A program made the position numbers and the translations under genes. Of a DNA stretch of 64,000 nucleotides, positions 18,777 to 29,239 are shown one piece after another. The notes below the pieces were generated by a model. It did no database searches. It was not told the DNA's origin and saw nothing but the letters and a program-made list of their open reading frames with translations. The stretch is from Staphylococcus hyicus (GTDB taxonomy: Bacteria > Bacillota > Bacilli > Staphylococcales > Staphylococcaceae), in the NCBI RefSeq assembly GCF_000816085.1, contig NZ_CP008747.1, positions 1,674,001 to 1,738,000 on the forward strand, read 5' to 3'. Every line of letters starts with the position of its first letter. Within the stretch, counting starts at the first letter, position 1.

Positions 18777-21700
18777 CTAGCTTTGTTCCTCCTTCATGAC
18801 ATCATCAATTGTATTTAAATTAACACTTACAAGTCTTGATACACCTAATTCTTGCATTGTAACACCATAGAGTCGGTCACACATTTCCATTGTACCTTTA
18901 CGATGCGTAATCACAATAAATTGCGTTTCATGTGATAAATCACGTAAAAATTGAGCGTAACGCACTACATTAGCTTCATCAAGGGCAGCTTCTACTTCAT
19001 CCAGTATAACAAATGGCGCAGATCTCACCTTTAAAATTGCGAAAAGTAATGCGATTGCGCTTAACGCACGCTCTCCACCACTGAGTAATGAAAGATGCTG
19101 TAATTTTTTTCCAGGTGGCTGCACTTTTATATCAACACCGGCTGTTAAATAATCTTCATCTGTTAAACTTAACGTGGCTTCTCCACCGCCAAATAACGCT
19201 TTAAATACGTCTGAAAAATGCGTTTGAACTGCATGAAACGTCTTACTAAAACGCACTGTCACTTCTGCATCCATTTCTGCAATGATTTGTTCAAGTGTAT
19301 TTTTCGCCTCACGTAAATCATTTCGTTGTGTAGATAAAAATGTATACCTTTCGTTAACCTCATCAAATTGGTCTATCGCATTTACGTTGACAGGTCCTAA
19401 TTCATCTATAGTCATCTGAGTCAGTTTCACCTTTTGACGTAATGAAGAGATGTCTTCATCTGTTATAGCAAAATGCGTTTCAGCATATTGGAAAGTCATA
19501 TGATATTTCTCATCTAAATGCGTCAGTGCATGATCAATAAGTACATCTAAACGTGACTGAGCTGACTTAATATCTTGATACTGATTTTCAATCGATAACA
19601 ATTGTTGATGGATTTCTTCTAATGCTTTTTCATTTGAATCAATTAATTGTTCAGTATCTAAACGCTTTTGGCGTAAATGGTCTTGATCATCAACCAAATT
19701 TTGTTTTTTCTTTTGCAATGATTGAATTTTCTCATCTAATGACGTCAATGTTGCGCCATCACTACCATCATCTGAATTGATTAACTCATATTGTTCTTGT
19801 AATTTTTGTAATTGCGTCGTCACTGTTTCTAGTTCTTGATCTAACCTTTTGTGATCCGCCTGTTGAGATTTAAGACGCTCTTTGATGACAGCGAAATCTG
19901 ATTGCTTTTGGTGAAGTGATTGTTGTAACGTACTTTGTTTTTCTTTATCTTCTTTCGATTGCGTTGTTAAAGCATGTATTTTTTGATTTAAAGTATCAAG
20001 TTTTGAAGCTAATGAAGCATGTTCTTGTTGCTTAGATTGAAGTGTGGCCTCACTTTTCTCTCTCTGATAACCATCATTCATTTCAAATTCAAATTCTTCA
20101 TGTTCAGCTTTAAGACGTTGCTCTATTTCATGATGTCGATCTTGTTCTAAAGATAAATCGTGAATAGCATGTTTCAAATGATTATGTTGTTGTTGGACTT
20201 TGACATAAGCATCGCTTAATTCATTTTGTTTTTGTTTTAGGTTTTGACAATGTGTTTCGAGACTTTTGGTTTGTTCAATATATGATTCTAATTGGGATTC
20301 AAGACGTTGAATATCTTGTTTTTGACTTAAGATAGATTGTTTTTGTTGGGTGCCACCACCCGTCATTGAGCCACCAGGGTTAACAACATCACCCTCTAAT
20401 GTCACAATGCGAATTTTATAGCGCAAAGCTTTAGCAATGGCGTTAGCATTGACAATGGTATCCGCAATAATCGTGCGCCCTAATAAATTTTCAATGATGT
20501 GTTGGTACGTATTTTCTGTTTGAACAGCATCACTTGCAACTGTAATAAATCCATTAAGTGTGGATGCTTCTTTTACTAACGCTTCTTCAATATGTTTAGG
20601 TTTAATGACAGATAAAGGCAAAAACGTCGCTCGCCCAGCCTTTTTCTGTTTTAGAAATTGAATGGCGTTTCGTGCCGTTTTTTCATCTTCCACGATGACA
20701 TGCTGCATTGTGGCACCTAAGGCGGTTTCAATTGCTACAGTCATATGAGATGGCACATTAATTTTTTGCGCGACAGCCCCGTGTATGCCCTCAAGATGTG
20801 TCGCATTTAATACCGCTTTAACACCTTGATAGTAATACGCCATTTCGTTATCACGTAAACGTAACCCTTCAATACGAGATTTTAATTGATCTGTATATCG
20901 GTAGGCTTGATATAATTTATCTTCAGCCGTTTTATGCGTCGCTTTTAAGTCCGACAATTGAACTTCAAGTTGCTTATTTTGTGTTTCAACCGCGTCAAGT
21001 TGCATTTCTTTTTCTTGCTTTTGAACGCCAATATCAGCAATCCGTTGTTGTGCTTCTTTTAACTGCTGATATGCTTCAGCTAATCTCGAATCTAAACGAG
21101 ATTGTTTAATTTTATGTTCTTCTATCGTACGTTCTAAAAATCGAATTTCATTGTTTACTTCTGATTGTCTAGACATACATGCATAGTAATCATCTTTTAA
21201 AGCTTCAAGCGTTTCCTCATGATTCTCATCACGATTATTAAATGCCACTTCAAGTTCATGTATTTGTTTAGCAAGCATTTGTTTTTTCTGCTTTAAGTCA
21301 TCCATTGACTCCTTGACGTCATCTCGTTGACGATACAATTGTTGTTGATGATGCGTCAAATTTTCTTGTTCTTCTTCAATACGCGCATTGGTTTGTGATT
21401 GGTTTTTTTGACGTTCTTCAATTAATTTATATTGACCCGTAAATTTTTCAACATTTTCTGTAACTTGAATTAATGTTTGATTTAAAGTTTCAAGTTGTTG
21501 ATCTATTTGAAATCGTTCACCTTTCGTCTTTTGAATCGTTCTAGACACATCTGACTTTTTCGATTGAATTGTTTCTTGATTACTTTTAAGGTCATTGAGC
21601 TCTTGATCATGCGTACGAATTTGTGACTGATACGATTGAATGTCAAAAACAGTCACTTTTATATCACTTTCTTTTAACGTTTCCGATAATTGAAGATATT

Positions 21701-22343
21701 CTTTAGCAATCGCTGCTTCCTCTTTAAGAGGCTCTACACGCCCTTCTAAATCATACAAAATATCTTCTACACGATTTAAATTATCTTCTGTTTGCTCTAA
21801 TTTATCCTCAGAGGCAGCTTTGCGCTTTTTATATTTTAGTACGCCTGCAGATTCTTCGATAATTTGGCGTCGATCTGTTGGTTTCGCATTTAGTACTTCG
21901 TCTACGCGACCTTGAGAAATAATGCTCAATGCTTCTTTACCTAAACCTGAGTCTAAAAATAACTCTACAACATCTTTTAACCTTTGGCGTTCGTTATTAA
22001 TAAAAAACGCACTTTCGCCACTGCGATAAAGTCGTCGTGTCACGACAACATCTTCTGCTTCATAATTAAGTAAACCTTTGTGATTATCAAACCGTAATTG
22101 AACTTCAGCAAAATTTTGCGCATTACGATGTTTCGCTCCCGAAAAAATAACATCTTCCATTTTACTACCACGTAATGATTTTGCGGATTGTTCACCTAAT
22201 ACCCATTTGATTGCATCTGTAATATTACTTTTACCACTACCGTTAGGGCCAACTATTGCAGTAACGCCTTGATCAAACTGGACTTGTGTGGGTTCTGCAA
22301 ATGATTTAAAGCCAACGACATCAATAGATTTTAAATAAACCAT
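18777..22343 (-). CDS. smc: chromosome segregation protein SMC
   Basis: Structural-maintenance-of-chromosomes ATPase, which with ScpA/ScpB compacts and separates chromosomes. The 1188 residues show Walker A GPNGSGKS at 32-39, long coiled coils (about 165-510 and 670-1010), a glycine-containing hinge (about 515-665, GIHGAVAQKINVPS and VNPGGSMTGGGT), the ABC signature LSGGERALSAIALLFA near 1093 and Walker B FVILDEVEAALDEAN. Three bases after rnc and adjacent to ftsY, so co-transcribed. Confidence 0.98.
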   Translation of the reverse strand: MVYLKSIDVVGFKSFAEPTQVQFDQGVTAIVGPNGSGKSNITDAIKWVLGEQSAKSLRGSKMEDVIFSGAKHRNAQNFAEVQLRFDNHKGLLNYEAEDVVVTRRLYRSGESAFFINNERQRLKDVVELFLDSGLGKEALSIISQGRVDEVLNAKPTDRRQIIEESAGVLKYKKRKAASEDKLEQTEDNLNRVEDILYDLEGRVEPLKEEAAIAKEYLQLSETLKESDIKVTVFDIQSYQSQIRTHDQELNDLKSNQETIQSKKSDVSRTIQKTKGERFQIDQQLETLNQTLIQVTENVEKFTGQYKLIEERQKNQSQTNARIEEEQENLTHHQQQLYRQRDDVKESMDDLKQKKQMLAKQIHELEVAFNNRDENHEETLEALKDDYYACMSRQSEVNNEIRFLERTIEEHKIKQSRLDSRLAEAYQQLKEAQQRIADIGVQKQEKEMQLDAVETQNKQLEVQLSDLKATHKTAEDKLYQAYRYTDQLKSRIEGLRLRDNEMAYYYQGVKAVLNATHLEGIHGAVAQKINVPSHMTVAIETALGATMQHVIVEDEKTARNAIQFLKQKKAGRATFLPLSVIKPKHIEEALVKEASTLNGFITVASDAVQTENTYQHIIENLLGRTIIADTIVNANAIAKALRYKIRIVTLEGDVVNPGGSMTGGGTQQKQSILSQKQDIQRLESQLESYIEQTKSLETHCQNLKQKQNELSDAYVKVQQQHNHLKHAIHDLSLEQDRHHEIEQRLKAEHEEFEFEMNDGYQREKSEATLQSKQQEHASLASKLDTLNQKIHALTTQSKEDKEKQSTLQQSLHQKQSDFAVIKERLKSQQADHKRLDQELETVTTQLQKLQEQYELINSDDGSDGATLTSLDEKIQSLQKKKQNLVDDQDHLRQKRLDTEQLIDSNEKALEEIHQQLLSIENQYQDIKSAQSRLDVLIDHALTHLDEKYHMTFQYAETHFAITDEDISSLRQKVKLTQMTIDELGPVNVNAIDQFDEVNERYTFLSTQRNDLREAKNTLEQIIAEMDAEVTVRFSKTFHAVQTHFSDVFKALFGGGEATLSLTDEDYLTAGVDIKVQPPGKKLQHLSLLSGGERALSAIALLFAILKVRSAPFVILDEVEAALDEANVVRYAQFLRDLSHETQFIVITHRKGTMEMCDRLYGVTMQELGVSRLVSVNLNTIDDVMKEEQS

Positions 22344-22346
22344 ATG

Positions 22347-23078
22347 TTACTCCTTATTCGTCAGTTGCAGTAACGCTTTTTCTGCTGCTTTTTGTTCGGA
22401 TTCTTTTTTAGTACGCCCTACCCCTGAAGCCACTGCTTCATTATCTAATAATACTTCTGACGTAAATTGTCGATGATGCGCTGGACCATCTTCTTTAATC
22501 AGGCGATATGATACAGAACTACGTAATGATTGATGCGCCATTTCTTGTAGTTGTGTTTTGAAGTCCACGACACCACTTAACGCATTATCTTCAACATAAG
22601 GAAATATAATCGCATTCGCAAACCGTTCTACGACTTCTAACCCTTGATCTAAATAAAGTGCGCCTACAAATGCTTCAAATGCATCTGCAATTAAAGAAGG
22701 TCGTGTTCGCCCTCCAGTTTTTTCTTCGCCTTTACCTAATAATATGAGTTGATTGAGTTTAATTTTATTCGCAAATATTACAAGTGATGGTTCACACACA
22801 ATTGTTGCACGCATTTTTGTTAGGTCTCCCTCTGGAACATTAGGGTATTTCTCATATAAAAAGCGTGATACCGTCAATTCTAATACTGCGTCTCCTAAAA
22901 ATTCTAATCGTTCATTATGACTTAATCGTTCCATATTAAAGTCATTAATAAAACTTGAATGTGAAAAAGCTTGTTGATAAATCTCTAAATTACGAAAGGG
23001 CAAATCAAGTTCCTTCATTTTTAGTTTAAAATTATGTTCAAAAGCGTTAAGTAGCGTTTGTTTTCGTAATTTTGCCAT
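22347..23078 (-). CDS. rnc: ribonuclease III
   Basis: Double-strand-specific endoribonuclease for rRNA processing and mRNA or antisense RNA turnover. The 243 residues hold the catalytic signature [14 protein letters not shown] near residue 54 and, near the C-terminus, a double-stranded RNA-binding domain ([14 protein letters not shown] to [16 protein letters not shown]). [13 protein letters not shown] near 128 carries the second pair of acidic residues. ATG with GGAGGAGAC upstream. It follows acpP, from which a terminator separates it. Confidence 0.97.
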   Translation of the reverse strand: MAKLRKQTLLNAFEHNFKLKMKELDLPFRNLEIYQQAFSHSSFINDFNMERLSHNERLEFLGDAVLELTVSRFLYEKYPNVPEGDLTKMRATIVCEPSLVIFANKIKLNQLILLGKGEEKTGGRTRPSLIADAFEAFVGALYLDQGLEVVERFANAIIFPYVEDNALSGVVDFKTQLQEMAHQSLRSSVSYRLIKEDGPAHHRQFTSEVLLDNEAVASGVGRTKKESEQKAAEKALLQLTNKE

Positions 23079-23145
23079 TCAGTCTCCTCCATTTAATTTA
23101 CGTGTTTACTAAAGTTTTTATCACTTTTTCTTTATAAATGATTAG

Positions 23146-23177
23146 TAAAAAATCTGAGTCGAGAACACGACTCAGAT
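23146..23177 (-). terminator. terminator between acpP and rnc
   Basis: Perfect ATCTGAGTCG (23168-23177 on the minus strand) paired with CGACTCAGAT (23152-23161) around a six-base loop, followed by TTTTTTAC. It would limit transcription from acpP into rnc-smc-ftsY. Confidence 0.88.
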
Positions 23178-23185
23178 GAAAAGAA

Positions 23186-23419
23186 TTATTTTTCAAGTGT
23201 ATTAATGTAATTCACAGCATCTCCAACTGTGTTGATTTTTTCAGCGTCTTCATCAGGAATCTCTGTACCGAATTCATCTTCTAATTCCATTACTAATTCC
23301 GCAATGTCAAGTGAATCTGCGCCTAAATCATCTTTGAATGAAGCATCTTCAGTTACCTTGTCAGCATCAACGCCTAAACGGTCAACGATGATATCTTTTA
23401 CTTTATCGAAGTTTTCCAC
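23186..23419 (-). CDS. acpP: acyl carrier protein
   Basis: Carries growing fatty acids on a phosphopantetheine arm. 77 residues, strongly acidic. The attachment Ser is residue 36 in GADSLD. The start codon is GTG, with AAAGGAGGTG nine bases upstream. A 24-codon reading frame with its own ribosome site begins 58 bases upstream and overlaps the first codons in another frame (see separate entry). A gap of 323 bases separates it from fabG, unlike the tight packing of fapR-plsX-fabD-fabG. Confidence 0.98.
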   Translation of the reverse strand: MENFDKVKDIIVDRLGVDADKVTEDASFKDDLGADSLDIAELVMELEDEFGTEIPDEDAEKINTVGDAVNYINTLEK

Positions 23420-23477
23420 AGTGTTTCACCTCCTTTAAAAGTCGATGTATTTCATCAAATTGCGAGAAACGTGTCAT
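23403..23477 (-). CDS. short upstream reading frame overlapping the acpP start
   Basis: ATG at 23477 has GAGGAAGGAC upstream at good spacing. The frame runs 24 codons (starting [16 protein letters not shown], ending CGKLR) to a TAA at 23403-23405, passing over the acpP Shine-Dalgarno site and its GTG start in a different frame. A ribosome finishing this frame would stop 14 bases inside acpP. The peptide resembles nothing I know. It may be a leader peptide for translational control; it could also be chance. Confidence 0.4.
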   Translation of the reverse strand: MTRFSQFDEIHRLLKEVKHCGKLR

Positions 23478-23742
23478 AATGTCCTTCCTCGATTTATGAA
23501 ATACCGGACTTTTTTATTTTGCCATTTTATCTACATAAATACAACCATTCTCATGCAAAAACTCCCGTATTTTACGATGTTAAAATGATACCACTTTGCG
23601 TATACGATTTAATGCATTTTGGTTATATATTTCATAAGTAATTCAATGATGTACTAAAATGAGATTTAACGTCTTTTGATAGACTAAATATCGCCACGCA
23701 CGTCAAAATCAGGCTTTGACGTTCCGTTCACGAATCTCATTT
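23420..23742. other. intergenic region acpP-fabG
   Basis: Holds the short upstream frame (23403-23477), an AT-rich stretch where an acpP promoter is expected (a poor TTGTAT-17-CAAAAT pair near 23515-23545 is the best seen), and a large inverted repeat next to the fabG stop. Confidence 0.6.
23657..23742 (-). terminator. large two-part hairpin after fabG
   Basis: AAATGAGATT (23657-23666) pairs with AATCTCATTT (23733-23742); inside, AACGTC (23668-23673) can pair with GACGTT, which alternatively closes a smaller hairpin CGTCAAA/TTTGACG (23701-23721). The outer stem abuts the fabG stop. It may be a terminator or two competing structures. Confidence 0.45.
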
Positions 23743-24480
23743 CTATTCCATGTGCATGCCGCCATTAACATGAATCGTTTGACCAGTAATGTATTTCGCT
23801 TTGTCTGAAGCTAAAAAGGCAACAGTATGCGCAATATCCTTGTCCTCACCAAAATGACCCAACGGGATTTGTGCTTTCATTCCGGCTTTTAAATCGTCAT
23901 TTAACGCATTCGTCATGTCGGATACAATAAATCCTGGCGCAACTGCATTCACCGTAATATGGCGTGAAGCGAGTTCACGTGCGGCTGTTTTCGTCATACC
24001 AATTACACCTGCTTTTGAGGCAACGTAATTAATTTGACCTGGATTACCAACAGCGCCTACGATACTCGTCAAGTTAATAATGCGGCCACCTTTTTGACGC
24101 AACATTTGAGGCGTCACTTTTTGAATACAATTAAATACGCCTTTTAAGTTAGTATCAATGACATCGTCCCATTCATGTTCTTTCATGCGCATTAATAAAT
24201 TATCACGTGTAATTCCTGCATTATTGACTAAAACATCGACTGAACCAAATTGGCTAACGACTTCTTTAATCATTGCTTTAACTTCGTCTGGGTTCGCTAC
24301 ATTCGCTTGAATTGCAAATGCCTCTGCACCTTTTTCCTTTATGCTTTCTACGACTTGTTCTGCTTTTTCTTTGTTGCCTGCATAGTTAACCGCAACGTTA
24401 AATCCTTCTTCAGCTAATTGTAATGCGATACTGCGTCCAATACCTCTTGACGCACCTGTTACTAATGCTACTTTAGTCAT
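23743..24480 (-). CDS. fabG: 3-oxoacyl-[ACP] reductase
   Basis: NADPH-dependent reduction of 3-ketoacyl-ACP in fatty-acid elongation. Short-chain dehydrogenase of 245 residues: cofactor motif [12 protein letters not shown] near residue 8, NNAG near 87, catalytic Ser in LTSIVGAVG near 139, Tyr-x3-Lys in YVASK near 152. Its start overlaps the end of fabD by eight bases. Part of the FapR-controlled operon. Confidence 0.97.
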   Translation of the reverse strand: MTKVALVTGASRGIGRSIALQLAEEGFNVAVNYAGNKEKAEQVVESIKEKGAEAFAIQANVANPDEVKAMIKEVVSQFGSVDVLVNNAGITRDNLLMRMKEHEWDDVIDTNLKGVFNCIQKVTPQMLRQKGGRIINLTSIVGAVGNPGQINYVASKAGVIGMTKTAARELASRHITVNAVAPGFIVSDMTNALNDDLKAGMKAQIPLGHFGEDKDIAHTVAFLASDKAKYITGQTIHVNGGMHME

Positions 24481-25399
24481 GTTTTAACCATTCCTTTACA
24501 TCTTCGAGTGTTTGAATCGAAGTTAATTTAACATCTCTATTTATTTTTTTAACTAAGCCTGATAACACTTTACCTGGCCCGACCTCTACAAAATGGTCTG
24601 CACCTTGTGCAATTAGCCATTCTACAGATGCAATAAATTGAACCGGTGAATACAATTGTTCAATCATGTGTTGATGAATAATCTCGGCATCTTGTTCGCC
24701 TTGTGCATTCACATTTTGAACCACAGGTACTTTTGCGTTAGACCATTCAAATGTTGATGTATAAGCTTCAAAATCATCTTCAATTACTTTCATCATTGAG
24801 GAATGAAAAGGTCCTGAAACTTGAAGTGGCATGACGCGTTTTGCACCAAAAGATTTACCTTTAGCAACAAATTCGTCAATTTTTGATTTGTGCCCAGACA
24901 CCACAATCTGTCCTGGACAATTGATGTTTGCTGGTTCAACAATTTCATTTTCTGTAGAAAGCGCATCACAAATCGTTTTAACTTCATCAAATGAAAGTCC
25001 AAGTACTGCGGCCATACTTCCAACTCCATCTGGGAAGGCTTTGGCCATTAACTCGCCACGACGACGCACAATTTTAACAGCATCTTCAAATTTGAGGACA
25101 CCACTCATAACAAGACTTGAATATTCACCTAAGCTATGACCAATGGTAAAATCTGGTCGCGGGCGACCCATCGCTTCATATAAAGCCATACTATGCGTCA
25201 GTAAAGCTGGCTGCGTATTTTCAGTTTGACCTAAAACACCTTGGTCGTCTTTAAACATTGTTTGTAATAAATCAAAGTCGACACTCGCTTGTGCTTGATC
25301 TAAAATATGCGTCGCATTTTCATCTGCTTGATATAAATCTGCAGCCATACCTACTTTTTGTGCACCTTGCCCTGGAAACATAAATACAGTTTTACTCAT
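24473..25399 (-). CDS. fabD: malonyl-CoA:ACP transacylase
   Basis: Loads malonyl groups on ACP, the chain-extending unit of fatty-acid synthesis. The 308 residues hold [11 protein letters not shown] at the N-terminus, the nucleophile Ser in GHSLGEYS near residue 88 and the active His in GPFHSSMM near 200. It overlaps plsX upstream and fabG downstream by eight bases each, so translation is coupled along the operon. Confidence 0.97.
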   Translation of the reverse strand: MSKTVFMFPGQGAQKVGMAADLYQADENATHILDQAQASVDFDLLQTMFKDDQGVLGQTENTQPALLTHSMALYEAMGRPRPDFTIGHSLGEYSSLVMSGVLKFEDAVKIVRRRGELMAKAFPDGVGSMAAVLGLSFDEVKTICDALSTENEIVEPANINCPGQIVVSGHKSKIDEFVAKGKSFGAKRVMPLQVSGPFHSSMMKVIEDDFEAYTSTFEWSNAKVPVVQNVNAQGEQDAEIIHQHMIEQLYSPVQFIASVEWLIAQGADHFVEVGPGKVLSGLVKKINRDVKLTSIQTLEDVKEWLKHD

Positions 25400-26378
25400 T
25401 CTTTTCTCCTACCTTTTCGCGCATAATGTCCACAATTTTGGAATCGCTAGCAATTTTAGCCTGTCTAATTGCAGAATAAAACGCTTTCGCATTGGAACTA
25501 CCATGTGCTTTAACAACGACGCCATCAAGCCCCAATAAAACGGAACCTCCATACTCAGAATAATCCAATTGTTTTGCTATCGATTTAATGTCTTTCTTCA
25601 TAATCAAAAGCGCTACTTTATTTTTTAATTTAGACATTAATGTTCCTTTGATGATTTTTCCAAACGATTTTGCGATACCTTCTAAATTTTTCAAAATCAT
25701 ATTTCCAGTATAACCATCAGTAACAATGACATCGGCGTCATCTTCTAAGATAGATTTAGCTTCAATATTCCCTACAAAATGAAGCATGTCTGAATCTTTT
25801 AATAGTGCATACGCCTGTTTCGTTAAACTGTTGCCTTTTTGCGCTTCAGTTCCAATATTAAGTAATGCTACACGTGGTTTCTCGATATTACGTACATTTT
25901 GTGCATAAATGTGCCCTAAGATTGCATTTTGGTATAAATGTTCTGCTTTTGCATCTGCATTTGCGCCAACATCTAAAAAGACAACGCCATTGCCTTTTAC
26001 AGTTGGTAACGTCACTACAAGCGCCGGTCTTGAAACGCCTGGCAATCTACCAACTAAAAATAAGCCAGCAGACATTAATGCGCCAGTATTACCTGCTGAT
26101 ACGCACGCCATAGCTTCTCCATTTTTGACCGCTTCCGCCATTTTCACCATAGAGCTATCTTTTTTTCGTTTAATGGCCCGTACAGGTTCATCTTCCATTG
26201 ATATCGTTTCTGTCGTATGGTGCATGTGTACCCTCGGATGTTGAATGGTACATTGTGCTTGGTCACCAAATAATAGAATCTCTAAATCCTCAAATTCATT
26301 CACTGCTTTTTCAACTGCTTCTAACACAATACCTGGTGCGTCGTCTCCACCCATCATATCCACAGCAATTTTAATCAT
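25392..26378 (-). CDS. plsX: phosphate acyltransferase PlsX
   Basis: Makes acyl-phosphate from acyl-ACP, the donor for PlsY in phospholipid synthesis; acts at the membrane surface. [14 protein letters not shown] opens the protein; [18 protein letters not shown] near 70, [14 protein letters not shown] near 98 and [22 protein letters not shown] near 275 are conserved. The ATG at 26378 follows GAGGATG at seven bases; the open frame extends five codons upstream into fapR. 328 residues. Directly follows fapR. Confidence 0.96.
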   Translation of the reverse strand: MIKIAVDMMGGDDAPGIVLEAVEKAVNEFEDLEILLFGDQAQCTIQHPRVHMHHTTETISMEDEPVRAIKRKKDSSMVKMAEAVKNGEAMACVSAGNTGALMSAGLFLVGRLPGVSRPALVVTLPTVKGNGVVFLDVGANADAKAEHLYQNAILGHIYAQNVRNIEKPRVALLNIGTEAQKGNSLTKQAYALLKDSDMLHFVGNIEAKSILEDDADVIVTDGYTGNMILKNLEGIAKSFGKIIKGTLMSKLKNKVALLIMKKDIKSIAKQLDYSEYGGSVLLGLDGVVVKAHGSSNAKAFYSAIRQAKIASDSKIVDIMREKVGEKNE

Positions 26379-26379
26379 G

Positions 26380-26940
26380 TTATTCATCCTCACTTATGTA
26401 ATACATTTTAAAAATTCCTTCAAAAACTTTTGTATTATGAACGTATGAGCGTACTGTCATTTCATAATATTTATCATCATGATATTCAACGTGTGCTTCA
26501 GCAATCACGACATCACCTAAATAAACAGGTTTAACAAAGTGTATATGACTTTCTTTCGTTAATACGGATTCGTGTTGAACCAATGCCACACAAAGTGAAT
26601 TTGCTTGTGCAAAAATGACATGTCCCCTTGCCACGCGATTGCGTGTGAAAACATCATGTTTTGTAATCGTGTAGATAGACTTTGCGTGACGATTTGCTTT
26701 TAATGCAACAACATCACCAATGATATCTTGATTTTCTAAAGAACTGATGTTTTCGTATTGGTCTTTCGCGACACGTTTAACGCGTTCTCTAAGTTCAGGA
26801 ATATTTAACTGACTTCTATCGAGACGAATTGTTTGAATACTCACTTCATACATTTCACTCAATGCTTGATCAGTGATAAAGGGGTTTTGGTCTATTGTAT
26901 TTTGAATCATTTCACGCCGTTCGTTTTTAGTTCTTTTCAT
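26380..26940 (-). CDS. fapR: fatty acid and phospholipid biosynthesis regulator FapR
   Basis: Repressor of lipid-synthesis genes that releases DNA when it binds malonyl-CoA. N-terminal HTH (about 1-55: [25 protein letters not shown]), then a hot-dog fold effector domain with [17 protein letters not shown] near 115. The ATG at 26940 ([13 protein letters not shown], 186 residues) has GGGGTGG upstream; the open frame runs nine codons further, through the promoter region. Its operator overlaps the start region of its own transcript, so it is autoregulated along with plsX-fabD-fabG. Confidence 0.96.
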   Translation of the reverse strand: MKRTKNERREMIQNTIDQNPFITDQALSEMYEVSIQTIRLDRSQLNIPELRERVKRVAKDQYENISSLENQDIIGDVVALKANRHAKSIYTITKHDVFTRNRVARGHVIFAQANSLCVALVQHESVLTKESHIHFVKPVYLGDVVIAEAHVEYHDDKYYEMTVRSYVHNTKVFEGIFKMYYISEDE

Positions 26941-26957
26941 TTTTTTGCCACCCCGAT

Positions 26958-26975
26958 TTAGTACCAAGTCTTAAT
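26958..26975. promoter_or_regulatory. FapR operator
   Basis: TTAGTACCAAGTCTTAAT matches the known FapR box (TTAGTACCTAGTCTTAAT) at 17 of 18 positions. It lies just downstream of the fapR -10 box, around the expected transcription start, so bound FapR would block its own operon. Confidence 0.88.
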
Positions 26976-26987
26976 GGACTCAATCCT

Positions 26988-27015
26988 ATTCTACCATGCC
27001 ACCGTAGAACTGCAA
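26988..27015 (-). promoter_or_regulatory. promoter of the fapR-plsX-fabD-fabG operon
   Basis: Minus-strand TTGCAG (27010-27015), 16 bases, TAGAAT (26988-26993) with an extended TG before the -10. The FapR box begins 12 bases downstream of the -10. Confidence 0.7.
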
Positions 27016-27140
27016 AATAATTTAATCATCAATTCCGCAGTACAAATTTACACCCTAATTACTTTCATTTAATTAAACATCACACACTAATCCAAACTAC
27101 AATCACGCTTTTTGTATCTTGGCAAGCATCATCACAAATT

Positions 27141-27181
27141 AAAAAAGCATTAAGACCGTATTTTAACGATACTTAATGCTT
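27141..27181 (-). terminator. terminator of the sda-recG unit
   Basis: Minus-strand AAGCATTAAG pairs perfectly with CTTAATGCTT (27172-27181 with 27145-27154), followed by TTTTAATT. It lies 12 bases after the recG stop. Confidence 0.85.
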
Positions 27182-27192
27182 AATTAATAGTG

Positions 27193-29238
27193 TTAGTCAA
27201 AACTTTGTTGCAACATGTTGTCTTCGATAAAATGACGTAGTTTCGCATATACTTCTGTAAAAAAAGCGCCACTTTGTATCAGCTCTGCCGCTTCATCGCG
27301 CGCGACTTCCAACATTCGGTAATCTTCTACAATATTACCAACAAGAAAATCTGGAAGCCCGCTTTGTTTGACTCCAAAAAAGTCACCAGGACCTCGCATT
27401 TCTAAATCCCGTTCACTTAACTCAAATCCATCTGTTGTTTGCGTCATAATTTGCATTCGTTCAATACCTGTTTCTGTTTTAGGAGATGCAATCAATACAC
27501 AATAACTTTGGTAATCACTTCGTCCAACACGACCACGTAATTGATGTAGCGTCGAAAGCCCAAAGCGATCAGCGTCATAGATTACCATAAATGTAGCGTT
27601 TGGTACATTCACGCCTACTTCAACCACCGTGGTCGCTACAAGAACATCTATCGCATGCGAGCTAAACTGATGCATCACGTGATCTTTTTCATCTGAAGTC
27701 ATTTTCCCATGTAAAATGCCAATACGTACATCCGGTAGTTGTACTTTTAAGCGGTCATACAATGCGAGCACATTTTGCACATCATCAAGATGTTCGGAAC
27801 TTTCAATGAGCGGTGAAATGACGTATGCTTGACGTCCTTTTTTCACTTCATCATTAAGTTGGTTTAAAACTTGTTCATAAGCATCATGCTTTACCCAATG
27901 TGTTTCGATTGGTTTTCGCCCTTGAGGTAAGTGTTTAATAGAAGACACATCCATTTCTCCAAAAACAGATATCGCTAATGTTCTTGGTATCGGTGTAGCT
28001 GTCATAAAAAGAACGTTACTTAACGCCCCTTTTTCACGTAATTTTTGACGTTGTTCCACACCAAAACGATGCTGTTCGTCAGTAATAACGAGACCAATGT
28101 TATGAAACATCACATCCTCTTGAATCAACGCGTGTGTACCAATAATACAATCAATCTCACCTTGTGCCAATTGTTCAAGTAATAATTGTCTCTTCTTACC
28201 TTTTACAGAACCTGTTAATAATGCAACATTCATTTTGTCACCAAACAATTGTGCTAAACTTTCTGCATGTTGTTCGGCAAGTATTTCTGTAGGTACCATC
28301 AGCGCAGATTGATAGTTCGCTGTTTTTAACGCATACATACATATTGCGGCAACGACTGTTTTACCAGATCCTACATCTCCTTGCAGTAATCGATGCATGC
28401 GAATGGGAGCTTTCAGATCTCTAAAAATTTCATTTACACTTGATTTTTGGCCTTCTGTTAATTCAAATGGCAATTCATTAATAAAACGTTTTACTTCGTT
28501 GATATCATATGTAACTTCTACAGCTTGATCTGAAGTTTTTTCAAGACGATTTAACCATTGCATGCGCAATTCAAACATAAAAAACTCTGTAAACGCAAAT
28601 GTCCGACGCGCTTTCATTAATGATTGTTTATCTCTAGCATGATGTAAAGCATAAAGTGTCTCTTTTAAAGTTTCTAATTTGTATTTTTGCCGCAACTCGA
28701 TTGGCAACCATTCGTGTATGGTCACGTCGTTTAACGTTTTTTGAATCATTTCTTTGAGCGGCTTTTGCTTTAAACCTTCTTTCACACGGTAGATAGGGGT
28801 GAATTGTGCATCTTCATGTTGCGTTAAATCAAACATCATTTTAGTCCCATTAATCTCTTGTTTATGCTTTAACCACTTACCTTTAATGATGACTGTTTGA
28901 TGTAATTGAATGTTTTTCTTTAAATAAGGTTGATTGAAATAGACAACTTTAACAGCAATACCATTAATCATGACATGCACAGTGAGTTTAGATTTATTCC
29001 GTCCAAAAAAAGCGACAGTTGGTGAGGAATACACCTCACCTTGCACTGTCACTATGGCTTCATTTTCCGCTTCATTAAGATCTATAAGCGCATTATTCTC
29101 ATAACGCGTAGGCAGATGAAGGATTAAATCTTGGATACTCCAAATATTCATTTCATTTAAAATTTGCAAACGTTTCGGTCCCAAACCTTTGATGTCCTTT
29201 AATTCATAAGGATTTTCAATGAGGTTTACTTTTGTCAT
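27193..29238 (-). CDS. recG: ATP-dependent DNA helicase RecG
   Basis: Branch-migrating helicase that remodels stalled forks and Holliday junctions. The N-terminal wedge/OB domain precedes the helicase core: [12 protein letters not shown] near residue 290 (Walker A), DEQHRFG near 390 (motif II), [12 protein letters not shown] near 415, [11 protein letters not shown] near 535 and QLRGRVGRS near 565. I start at the ATG at 29238 ([14 protein letters not shown]), two bases after the sdaAA stop and with GGTGATT upstream; a frame extension of four codons exists. 681 residues, normal. Confidence 0.97.
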   Translation of the reverse strand: MTKVNLIENPYELKDIKGLGPKRLQILNEMNIWSIQDLILHLPTRYENNALIDLNEAENEAIVTVQGEVYSSPTVAFFGRNKSKLTVHVMINGIAVKVVYFNQPYLKKNIQLHQTVIIKGKWLKHKQEINGTKMMFDLTQHEDAQFTPIYRVKEGLKQKPLKEMIQKTLNDVTIHEWLPIELRQKYKLETLKETLYALHHARDKQSLMKARRTFAFTEFFMFELRMQWLNRLEKTSDQAVEVTYDINEVKRFINELPFELTEGQKSSVNEIFRDLKAPIRMHRLLQGDVGSGKTVVAAICMYALKTANYQSALMVPTEILAEQHAESLAQLFGDKMNVALLTGSVKGKKRQLLLEQLAQGEIDCIIGTHALIQEDVMFHNIGLVITDEQHRFGVEQRQKLREKGALSNVLFMTATPIPRTLAISVFGEMDVSSIKHLPQGRKPIETHWVKHDAYEQVLNQLNDEVKKGRQAYVISPLIESSEHLDDVQNVLALYDRLKVQLPDVRIGILHGKMTSDEKDHVMHQFSSHAIDVLVATTVVEVGVNVPNATFMVIYDADRFGLSTLHQLRGRVGRSDYQSYCVLIASPKTETGIERMQIMTQTTDGFELSERDLEMRGPGDFFGVKQSGLPDFLVGNIVEDYRMLEVARDEAAELIQSGAFFTEVYAKLRHFIEDNMLQQSFD

Positions 29239-29239
29239 A

